Source: Methyloradius sp035460505 (lineage in GTDB: Bacteria > Pseudomonadota > Gammaproteobacteria > Burkholderiales > Methylophilaceae). Taken from it: a stretch of DNA of 14,059 nt. Each line of letters starts with the position of its first letter. The first letter of the stretch is position 1. A program made the translations under genes and the position numbers. Below, one piece after another: positions 1-6,946 of the stretch. The stretch lies in contig DATHWP010000097.1 of the NCBI GenBank assembly GCA_035460505.1, positions 1 to 14,059 on the forward strand, read 5' to 3'. The notes under the pieces are model-generated. The model was not told the origin of the DNA. It searched no databases and saw nothing but the letters and a program-made list of their open reading frames with translations.

Positions 1-99
1 GCCATGTTTGTCGCCATTGGTAAAGGCATTAAAGAGCCTTGGCCGCGTGGTGGTCAACTACCATTGGGCGACGTCGTCATTCACGATCAATTCAAATAG
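1..99 (+). CDS. C-terminal end of an upstream gene, possibly a nitroreductase-family protein (partial)
   Basis: Frame 1 is open from the first base to a TAG at 97-99 and gives 32 residues, so the gene begins outside the window. The visible tail contains the stretch GKGIKEPWPRGGQLPLGDVV and ends DQFK. A Gly-Lys followed by a Pro-rich turn and 'LPL..VV' just before the C-terminus resembles the tail of nitroreductase-family FMN oxidoreductases. I make this match from memory on a very short piece, so it is tentative. That the frame is coding is supported by its position directly ahead of a same-strand gene, 47 bases away, and by the absence of stops, which in 32 codons is modest evidence. It may share a transcript with the ABC-F gene that follows. 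Confidence 0.45.
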   Translation, partial: AMFVAIGKGIKEPWPRGGQLPLGDVVIHDQFK

Positions 100-146
100 C
101 CAGCCATTAATCAGTAATTTCGTTTTAATCATTTAGGAACACCAAC

Positions 147-1742
147 GTGCTCATTAGCAACAACATCACCATGCAGTTCGGCGCAAAGCCTTTGTTCGAA
201 AACGTATCAGTCAAGTTTGGCGAAGGCAATCGCTACGGATTGATTGGCGCCAACGGCTGTGGCAAATCCACATTCATGAAGATTCTGGCTGGCGTATTAG
301 AACCCACAGCTGGCAATATTGCATTGGATAGCCACGAACGCATGTCATGGTTGCGCCAAGACCAATTTGGCTATGAAGAGCAGCGCGTGCTGGATGTGGT
401 CATGATGGGCCATGAGGAAATGTGGAAGGCCAGTGCTGAGAAAAATGCCATCTATATGAACATGGAAGCCACTGAAGACGACTACATGAAAGCCGCAGAG
501 CTTGAAGCGGTGTTTGCTGAATATGATGGTTACACGGCAGAAGCGCGTGCAGGCGAATTGCTACTTGGTGTCGGCATCCCAATTGAGCAACATACTGGCT
601 TGATGAGCGCGATCGCACCAGGCTGGAAATTACGTGTCTTGTTGGCGCAAGCGCTATTCTCAAATCCTGACATCTTGCTGCTGGATGAGCCTACTAACAA
701 TCTGGACATCAACACCATCCGCTGGCTGGAAGATATCCTGAACAATCGCAACTGCACCATGATCATCATTTCGCATGATCGCCACTTTTTGAATCAGGTA
801 TGTACACATACGGCCGACATGGATTACGCCAAGCTCACGGTTTATCCTGGCAATTATGATGACTTCATGGAAGCCTCAACCATGGCGCGCGCGCAACAAG
901 CTAAAGATAATGCCAAGGCCAAGCAGCAGATTTCTGATCTGCAAGACTTCGTGCGCCGCTTCTCCGCTAACGCTTCTAAAGCAAAACAAGCTACCAGCCG
1001 CGCCAAGCAAATCGACAAAATCAAAGTTGAAGATATCAAACCTTCAAGCCGCCAATATCCATTTATTCGCTTTGAATATGATGAACGCGAAAAACTACAT
1101 CGCAATGCGGTGGAAGTTGAAAAGCTCAGCCACGGTTTTGACCATCTGCTCTTTAATGATTTTGACCTGATGATAGAAGCTGGTGAGAAAGTCGCGATTA
1201 TCGGTGAAAACGGTATTGGTAAAACCACACTGCTACGTTGCCTAGCAGGCCAGTTAAAACCTAAACATGGCAAAGTAAAATGGGCGGAGAAAGCCAACGT
1301 CAGCTATTTTGCACAAGACCATTCAGAAGATTTTGAAGATGATCTCAATCTGTTTGACTGGATGAAGCAATACACCAAGGCAACGGATGATGACCAAGCT
1401 GTGCGCAGTATGCTCGGCCGTTTACTATTCTCTGGTGACGATTTCAAAAAATCAGTCAAAGTGCTTTCTGGTGGCGAAAAAGGCCGCATGATGTTCGGCA
1501 AACTGATGTTGGATAAAACCAATGTCATGTTGATGGATGAACCGACCAACCATATGGACATGGAATCTATCGAGTCGCTGAATACGGCGCTCGATAAATA
1601 CAAAGGCACTTTATTGTTTGTGAGTCATGACCGTGAGTTTGTGAGCTCGCTGGCTACCCGCATATTGGAAATTCGCGCAGATAAAATCATCGATTTCAGC
1701 GGCAGCTATGAAGATTACCTTGCAAGCCAAGGTGTAGAGTAA
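147..1742 (+). CDS. ybiT: ABC-F family ATPase YbiT (ribosome-associated translation factor)
   Basis: 531 residues, against 530 for E. coli YbiT, and alignable by eye over its full length. It is a soluble tandem ABC ATPase without membrane segments. The first ABC domain has Walker A GANGCGKST at residues 34-42, Walker B ILLLDEPTNNLD near 175-186 and the H-loop motif ISHDRHF near 210. The basic ABC-F linker, with ATSRAKQIDKIK and SSRQYPFIRFE, lies at about 240-320. The second domain has Walker A GENGIGKTT near 353-361, signature LSGGEKGRM near 440 and Walker B LMDEPTNHMD near 462-471. The signature of domain 1 is degenerate (APGWKLRVLLAQAL), which is normal for YbiT. ABC-F proteins bind the ribosomal E site and act on stalled or initiating ribosomes; the exact job of YbiT is less settled than that of EttA. 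The start is GTG at 147, with AGGA at 135-138 eight bases upstream. A hairpin terminator follows the stop. Confidence 0.95.
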   Translation: MLISNNITMQFGAKPLFENVSVKFGEGNRYGLIGANGCGKSTFMKILAGVLEPTAGNIALDSHERMSWLRQDQFGYEEQRVLDVVMMGHEEMWKASAEKNAIYMNMEATEDDYMKAAELEAVFAEYDGYTAEARAGELLLGVGIPIEQHTGLMSAIAPGWKLRVLLAQALFSNPDILLLDEPTNNLDINTIRWLEDILNNRNCTMIIISHDRHFLNQVCTHTADMDYAKLTVYPGNYDDFMEASTMARAQQAKDNAKAKQQISDLQDFVRRFSANASKAKQATSRAKQIDKIKVEDIKPSSRQYPFIRFEYDEREKLHRNAVEVEKLSHGFDHLLFNDFDLMIEAGEKVAIIGENGIGKTTLLRCLAGQLKPKHGKVKWAEKANVSYFAQDHSEDFEDDLNLFDWMKQYTKATDDDQAVRSMLGRLLFSGDDFKKSVKVLSGGEKGRMMFGKLMLDKTNVMLMDEPTNHMDMESIESLNTALDKYKGTLLFVSHDREFVSSLATRILEIRADKIIDFSGSYEDYLASQGVE

Positions 1743-1749
1743 GCAAGTC

Positions 1750-1790
1750 AGTAAGCCATCAGGTTGATGGCTTACTCTAAGTTTTCATTT
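1750..1790 (+). terminator. Rho-independent terminator after ybiT
   Basis: Seven bases past the ybiT stop, an 11-bp perfect stem (1750-1760 with 1766-1776, arms AGTAAGCCATC and GATGGCTTACT) encloses the 5-base loop AGGTT. It is followed by the T-rich run GTTTTCATTT at 1781-1790. The T tract starts four bases after the stem, so it is imperfect, but stem length, GC content and position fit an intrinsic terminator that separates ybiT from the next gene. Confidence 0.75.
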
Positions 1791-1850
1791 ATCTAGCCTT
1801 CTCTAATATGCGCTCTAGGGCAAATATTCGGCACTGTTACAAAGCGATGT

Positions 1851-1879
1851 TTGTAAAAAACATTAAAGCTACGCATAAT
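1851..1879 (+). promoter_or_regulatory. Predicted sigma70-type promoter of the GGDEF/EAL gene
   Basis: TTGTAA at 1851-1856 (4 of 6 matches to the -35 consensus) and CATAAT at 1874-1879 (5 of 6 to the -10 consensus) are separated by exactly 17 bases. Transcription would start near 1886, about 40 bases before the ATG at 1926. It lies between the ybiT terminator and the next same-strand gene, where a promoter is expected. A short inverted repeat (ATGTTT 1847-1852, AAACAT 1858-1863) overlaps the -35 box; whether it means anything cannot be judged. Confidence 0.5.
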
Positions 1880-1925
1880 CCCTTCAGCATCTTTATTACA
1901 TCGGCTGATAGGGTTATCGATCAAT

Positions 1926-4900
1926 ATGCGAGCCAAGCTGCATCCAGTCATAAAAAAGGTCATGCTTGCCTTATTGGCAGGCATCTATGCCGCATTCTGC
2001 ATTGCCTGGGGACTCATTCTTCAGTCACAGGATGCAGACTCGCTGACCCCTATGATGCAGATATTGATCTGGATCAGTGTGATAGCATTAATTGCTATCA
2101 TCTGCATAAGCGCCGTACTGTCTATCGTTCTGCAGAAACAAACTCTCAACAACCAGTTCAATCAGCAACTGCTTGAAAACCAGACCGAAGGTGTAATCAC
2201 CTGCGACAGTAATCTTCAATTACTCACCTTTAATCGCACTGCCAGAGATTGGCATGGGCTAGACCCGCTCAAAATCCGCGCCGAAGAGTGGAGCAACTAT
2301 TACGACTTGTACGATGCCGATGGGCGACAACGTTTAAACGTTGAGCAAATCCCATTGGTAAGAGCGTTCAATGGCGAAACGATTAAAGACGTACAAATGG
2401 TCGTCAAAGCCAAAGGGCAAGCGCCAAGAATTGTTTGCTGCAATGGCAATGCGTTTTATGACGATGCGGCTAACAAGCTTGGCGCCATCATCGTCATGCG
2501 TGACATCACGACAGAACTCGAGCAATCAAAAATACTATTACAGAACGAAGCCATTTATCGCGAGATGTTTGATGCAAACCCCATACCGATGTGGGTATTC
2601 AACATTAAAACCCTGGACTTTCTTGCAGTCAATAATGCCGCCGTTGATCTATATGGCTGGACAAAAGAAGAATTCCTAGCAATGACACTCATGGACATGC
2701 GCCCAGTTGAAGAGCAGCAAAAGCTACTTCAACTTCAGCCCAGCTTTGAGAATAATCAGGTAAAAAGTTTTGGTGAATGGCTGCACTGGAAAAAGGATGG
2801 CAGCCTGATAGACGTAGAAATCACCTCTCATCCCATCATATTTAATGGACAAACTGCAAGGCTAGTACAGGCTTATGACGTCACAGAGCGTAAATTAATC
2901 GAGTTTGAAACCCAGTGCACCAATCGTTTGTTATTGATGCTTAGCAACGTCAATAAACTGATTATGCATCGACTGCCTTTGCTCGAGATATTTCATGAGG
3001 CCTGCCGTATAGCGGTTGACGATGGCGGCTTCAGAATGGCCTGGATAGGCCTGATAGACGAGCATGCCAACAAGGTAAATGTGATCTCCAGCGCGGGAGA
3101 AACAGGTAGTTATATTGAAAACTTGAATATTGATTTACGCAATTCAGAAACGCATCAGATCCGCATCGCAGACCTAAAAAATGGGCCGATTGTTACCTCA
3201 ATTAAGTCTGCAAAATATGTGGTGATTGATGACATTGCCACAGACAAAAGAATGACCTACTGGCGAGAAGCCGCGCTTGGCCATGGATATAAAAGCATGA
3301 TGAGTTTGCCACTTAATACCAATGGCAAGGTAATCGGCACACTCAATGTCTATGTTGGGCAAACAAACTTATTTAAGCAGAGAGTGATTGATTTGCTAGA
3401 CCAGTTTTCCAACGACGTCTCATTTGCTATTTCGGCTTCAGAGGTAGATCGAGAAAAACAGCTGGCAGAGCAGGCACTACAAAAGAGCCAAACACTATTT
3501 CACACACTGGCTCAGTCCTCCCCTGTTGGCATTTTCCACACCAACGCCAAAGGCCAGTTTATTTATGTCAACAAGAGCTGGGTGAAAATTACTGAAACCA
3601 AGCTTGAGCAAGCAGCCAATAATCGCTGGCTGAATGCATTGTATGAAGAAGATCGCCCAAGAGTCAGTGCAAAGTGGAAAGAAGCACTCGCAACCAAGCA
3701 AGCATTTAATCAAGAGTTCAGGTTTATCCGTACTGATGGTAAAACTGTTTGGGTCAAAGGTCAGGCCGCCACAGAATATGATGAGCAACATCAGTTCATG
3801 GGGTTTGTAGGCACCATTACGGACATCACCATACTCAAAAACAATGAAGAGCAGCACCGCATGTCACGCGCTGTATTTGAGAATACGCGCGAAGGCATCA
3901 TGGTGACTGATGCTGATAGCCGCATCCTAATGGTCAATTCAGCATTCACTGATATCACTGGCTATGACTCTGAAGAAGTCATCAATCTATCGCCCAAACT
4001 GCTTAATTCTGGCAGACATGATGAATCGTTTTTCTCTGACTTGTGGGATATCTTGATCCAAACGGGCCATTGGCAGGGCGAGATGTGGAATCGTCGTAAA
4101 AATGGTGAGGTTTATCCCCAATTAATGAGCATCAGCTCAATCAAAAGCGAGTTGGGTGACACTACTAATTACGTGGCTGTATTTGCCGACATCTCCAATA
4201 TCAAAGCCTCTGAAGACCAGCTAGAGTTTCTTGCAAATCACGACCCACTCACCCACCTGCCCAATCGATTGATGTTGCTATCGCGACTAGACCATGCAGT
4301 TCAAGTAGCACGACGCGAAGGTAATATGCTGGCATTGTTAATGCTGGATCTGGACCGCTTTAAAAACGTGAATGACAGCTTTGGTCACTTAGCGGGTGAT
4401 GAGTTATTACAACAAGTGGCTAAACGCCTGCTTAGCAAACTCAGAGCCGTTGATACCGTCACGCGACTAGGTGGCGATGAATTCACCATATTGATTGAAG
4501 GTATTAGCTCGCAAGATGATGTAAATAAAATCGCCAGCAGCATCATCAGCGCCTTAGAAACACCTTGGATACTCTCCAATAATGTTGAAGTGCGCATAGG
4601 CACCAGCATTGGGGTTAGCATTTTTCCGGGGCATGGTGAGTCGGCACTAGAGCTTCTACAACACGCAGATGCCGCACTATATCAAGCCAAGAATGCTGGT
4701 CGCGGCTGCATTCGATACTTCTCGGAAAGCCTGACACAAGCTGCGCGTGATCGGTTTCATATTGAATCAAGATTACGACAAGCCATCCCCAATAATGAGT
4801 TGCGGGTGTACTACCAGCCCAAGGTTGATATACGTACAGGCCGCATCATAGGCGCAGAAGCTTTGGTGAGGTGGCAAGACCCTGTAGATGGTTTAATCAT

Positions 4901-5522
4901 GCCCTTTATTTTCATCGGTATTGCAGAAGAAACTGGCCTGATTAAATCGCTGGGCGAATGGGTGCTGGCCGAAACTTGCAGGCAAGGCAGAGAATGGATA
5001 GATGCTGGAATGCTACCACTTAACCTAGCGGTGAATCTGTCAGCACATCAGTTTCATCACGGCAATATTGTAAAAACCTTGAGCGATGTGCTTGAATCTA
5101 GCGGCTTTCCAGCTGAACGCCTTGAACTTGAGCTCACTGAAAGCATATTGATGCAGCGTGAGAATGAAATGGTTGAAACGCTGAATCAACTGCGTAGCAA
5201 AGGCGTCAGCCTCTCGATTGATGACTTTGGCACAGGCTATTCATCACTGGCCTACCTCAAGACATTCCCGCTAGATGTACTAAAGATCGATCGCAGCTTT
5301 GTGATGGACATTGAGAAAGACGAAGATGACCGTGCCATTACAGCCACTATCATCAAGATAGCGCATACCTTAGGCCTTAGAGTTGTGGCGGAAGGTGTGG
5401 AGACACAAGAACAATTAGAGTTTCTTGATGCGCATGGCTGCGACATGTATCAAGGATATCTGATGGGGAAACCAATGCCCGCCGATGACTTTATTGCGCT
5501 GCTAAAACGGACTAACCATTAA
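1926..5522 (+). CDS. Membrane-anchored PAS/GAF-GGDEF-EAL protein (c-di-GMP synthase and phosphodiesterase)
   Basis: 1198 residues. Two membrane segments at about 11-34 and 43-70 enclose a loop of only about eight residues, so sensing is probably cytoplasmic or in the membrane. The domains then follow in order: PAS (~78-198), PAS (~205-325), GAF (~335-505), PAS (~520-640), PAS (~645-763), GGDEF (~765-930) and EAL (~940-1190). The cyclase active-site motif GGDEF is intact at 849-853, and an RxxD inhibitory site (RAVD, 840-843) lies five residues before it, as in product-inhibited cyclases. The EAL motif at 978-980 and the downstream motifs NLS, ELTES, DDFGTG, KIDRSF, AEGVE and QGY are all present, so hydrolysis of c-di-GMP to pGpG is expected. 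Net activity cannot be told from sequence. AGGG at 1910-1913 is a weak, distant ribosome site (12 bases). The gene converges on the Nramp gene with a 16-base gap. Confidence 0.93.
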   Translation: MRAKLHPVIKKVMLALLAGIYAAFCIAWGLILQSQDADSLTPMMQILIWISVIALIAIICISAVLSIVLQKQTLNNQFNQQLLENQTEGVITCDSNLQLLTFNRTARDWHGLDPLKIRAEEWSNYYDLYDADGRQRLNVEQIPLVRAFNGETIKDVQMVVKAKGQAPRIVCCNGNAFYDDAANKLGAIIVMRDITTELEQSKILLQNEAIYREMFDANPIPMWVFNIKTLDFLAVNNAAVDLYGWTKEEFLAMTLMDMRPVEEQQKLLQLQPSFENNQVKSFGEWLHWKKDGSLIDVEITSHPIIFNGQTARLVQAYDVTERKLIEFETQCTNRLLLMLSNVNKLIMHRLPLLEIFHEACRIAVDDGGFRMAWIGLIDEHANKVNVISSAGETGSYIENLNIDLRNSETHQIRIADLKNGPIVTSIKSAKYVVIDDIATDKRMTYWREAALGHGYKSMMSLPLNTNGKVIGTLNVYVGQTNLFKQRVIDLLDQFSNDVSFAISASEVDREKQLAEQALQKSQTLFHTLAQSSPVGIFHTNAKGQFIYVNKSWVKITETKLEQAANNRWLNALYEEDRPRVSAKWKEALATKQAFNQEFRFIRTDGKTVWVKGQAATEYDEQHQFMGFVGTITDITILKNNEEQHRMSRAVFENTREGIMVTDADSRILMVNSAFTDITGYDSEEVINLSPKLLNSGRHDESFFSDLWDILIQTGHWQGEMWNRRKNGEVYPQLMSISSIKSELGDTTNYVAVFADISNIKASEDQLEFLANHDPLTHLPNRLMLLSRLDHAVQVARREGNMLALLMLDLDRFKNVNDSFGHLAGDELLQQVAKRLLSKLRAVDTVTRLGGDEFTILIEGISSQDDVNKIASSIISALETPWILSNNVEVRIGTSIGVSIFPGHGESALELLQHADAALYQAKNAGRGCIRYFSESLTQAARDRFHIESRLRQAIPNNELRVYYQPKVDIRTGRIIGAEALVRWQDPVDGLIMPFIFIGIAEETGLIKSLGEWVLAETCRQGREWIDAGMLPLNLAVNLSAHQFHHGNIVKTLSDVLESSGFPAERLELELTESILMQRENEMVETLNQLRSKGVSLSIDDFGTGYSSLAYLKTFPLDVLKIDRSFVMDIEKDEDDRAITATIIKIAHTLGLRVVAEGVETQEQLEFLDAHGCDMYQGYLMGKPMPADDFIALLKRTNH

Positions 5523-5538
5523 CCTTTAAAGCCCGTCT

Positions 5539-6807
5539 TTAAATCGTTGTAAACATGGCAAGCACGGCGAGGGTCATCATTAAAGTTGCTAGCCAACCCA
5601 GCAATTTCAATCGCTTGGATATGACGAACTGTCCCATAATCTCTGACTTTACTGCCATCAGCATCATCACTGCCATAATCGGCACTGAAATCACGCCGTT
5701 AATCACTGCACTCCAATACAAGGCTTTAATCGGGTCTATCGCAGTAAAACTCATACCAACACCAATCAAGGTGGATAACACAATAATCGCATAGAACGGT
5801 TTGGCCATCCGTGGTGAGAGCTCCAGACTATGCTCCCATTTGAATGCACCAGCCATCGCATAGGCCGATGCGCCAGCCAGCACAGGTATGGCAAGCAACC
5901 CCGTGCCAATAATGCCAGCGCTAAACAGCAAGAATGCAAATTCACCCGCGATTGGCCTCAACGCTAGTGCCGCTTGCGCAGAGGTTTGTATATCGCTGAT
6001 GCCATGCAAATTAAGCGTAACGGCTGTGGTTAGAATAATGAAAAAAGCCACCAGATTAGAAAACCCCATGCCAACCATCGTATCAATCTTAATGCGGCGC
6101 AGGCTCTCTGTGGCTTGCTCAGGGGCAGCAATCAACGGCTTCGATTGGGGATCAGCAAGCTGCTCCTCTACCTCCTGCGAAGCTTGCCAGAAAAAGAGAT
6201 AGGGGCTGATGGTTGTACCAAATACTGCGACGACCGTGGTGATGTACTCTGTTTGCCAACTGACATGCGGGAGAAATGACGTAACGAGCACCTGCGTCCA
6301 CGGAATATGCACCACAAATGCAGTGGCTACGTAAGCCAGAAGCGACAGCGTGAGCCACTTGAGAATACGCACATAACGGCGGTATGGAATAAACACCTGA
6401 AGTAGCAAAGAAACCAAACCAAATATCAGCGCGTAGAGATGCGCAGAGCCACCCACAATCAATTTAAATGCCTCGCCCATGGCAGAGATGTCAGCGGCAA
6501 TATTAATGGTGTTAGCGACCAGCAATAAACTCAATACGCCATAAAGTAACCAAGCAGGGAAATGTTGCTGGATATTGTCAGCGAGGCCACGGCCTGTCAC
6601 CCTGCCGATTTTTGCGCTGACGATTTGTATGCTCACCATCAAGGGGTAAGTAAACAACACGGTCCACAGCATGTTCATGCCGAACTGCGCACCTGCCTGA
6701 GAATAGGTCGCTATACCGCTTGGGTCATCGTCCGCAGCCCCAGTAATCAGGCCAGGCCCTAACTTCTTTAATAAGCGATTGACTTGCGGGGTGGGGATTA
6801 ACTTCAT
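5539..6807 (-). CDS. Divergent Nramp-family divalent metal transporter
   Basis: 422 residues, almost entirely hydrophobic segments, consistent with about 11 transmembrane helices of the inner membrane. The N-terminal motif GPGLITGAADDDPSG (17-31) marks Nramp TM1. In classical Mn/Fe transporters (MntH) the motif is DPGN; here it reads DPSG (28-31), so the metal-binding Asn is replaced by Gly. The TM6 motif, MPH in MntH, reads SPY (201-203, within TTISPYLFFWQ), so the metal-coordinating Met is absent. The protein thus belongs to a divergent Nramp branch and its metal is uncertain: Mg2+ or another divalent ion is as possible as Mn2+. Family membership is seen in the sequence; the substrate statement is inference. 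The ATG at 6805-6807 follows GGAAG at nine bases. The neighbouring - strand gene ends 139 bases upstream, and the gap holds palindromes and a possible promoter. Confidence 0.88.
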   Translation of the reverse strand: MKLIPTPQVNRLLKKLGPGLITGAADDDPSGIATYSQAGAQFGMNMLWTVLFTYPLMVSIQIVSAKIGRVTGRGLADNIQQHFPAWLLYGVLSLLLVANTINIAADISAMGEAFKLIVGGSAHLYALIFGLVSLLLQVFIPYRRYVRILKWLTLSLLAYVATAFVVHIPWTQVLVTSFLPHVSWQTEYITTVVAVFGTTISPYLFFWQASQEVEEQLADPQSKPLIAAPEQATESLRRIKIDTMVGMGFSNLVAFFIILTTAVTLNLHGISDIQTSAQAALALRPIAGEFAFLLFSAGIIGTGLLAIPVLAGASAYAMAGAFKWEHSLELSPRMAKPFYAIIVLSTLIGVGMSFTAIDPIKALYWSAVINGVISVPIMAVMMLMAVKSEIMGQFVISKRLKLLGWLATLMMTLAVLAMFTTI

Positions 6808-6832
6808 CAGGCATCGCTTCCATCAAGGACTT

Positions 6833-6858
6833 GCTATAGAAGCAGGACTATACGTCAA
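6833..6858 (-). promoter_or_regulatory. Possible promoter of the Nramp gene
   Basis: On the - strand, TTGACG (6858-6853, 5 of 6 to the -35 consensus) is followed after 14 bases by TATAGC (6838-6833, 4 of 6 to the -10 consensus). The spacer is shorter than the usual 16-18, a serious weakness. Its position 26 bases before the start codon would leave a short leader. Offered as the best candidate in the gap, no more. Confidence 0.25.
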
Positions 6859-6862
6859 TAGA

Positions 6863-6922
6863 CCCCGCCTTAGTAGCGCTGGGGCACCTAGTTTTATCAA
6901 GCCTTACTAAGGCTTGATAAAA
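6863..6922. repeat. Palindromic cluster between the cardiolipin synthase-like and Nramp genes
   Basis: 6892-6922 is a perfect palindrome with 15-base arms (TTTTATCAAGCCTTA and TAAGGCTTGATAAAA) around a single central C at 6907. A second element, GCCTTAGTA at 6867-6875, is an exact inverted copy of TACTAAGGC at 6905-6913 inside the palindrome, and it is itself flanked by CCCC (6863-6866) and GGGG (6881-6884). The palindrome begins 25 bases past the stop of the - strand gene on its right, so it may end or protect that transcript. However, on both strands the stem opens with U's and closes with A's, so it lacks the U tract of an intrinsic terminator. It also lies upstream of the candidate Nramp promoter, where a dimeric regulator could bind. 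Function unknown. Confidence 0.6.
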
Positions 6923-6946
6923 AATCCATTAATAAAAATTTGAATG

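Noticed and set aside
600..665. Degenerate ABC signature in the first ATPase domain of YbiT
   Set aside because: E. coli YbiT carries the same APGWKLRVLLAQAL variant, so it is a family trait and not damage.
854..1297. 147-codon open frame on the - strand opposite ybiT, with other long antisense frames at 400-769 and 1304-1609
   Set aside because: They lie wholly inside a clearly conserved gene, have no recognisable domains and are expected shadows of its codon use.
5525..5543. Inverted repeat TTTAAAG/CTTTAAA between the convergent c-di-GMP and Nramp genes
   Set aside because: Seven AT-rich pairs with only one G-C pair make a very weak hairpin without a U tract; it could arise by chance.
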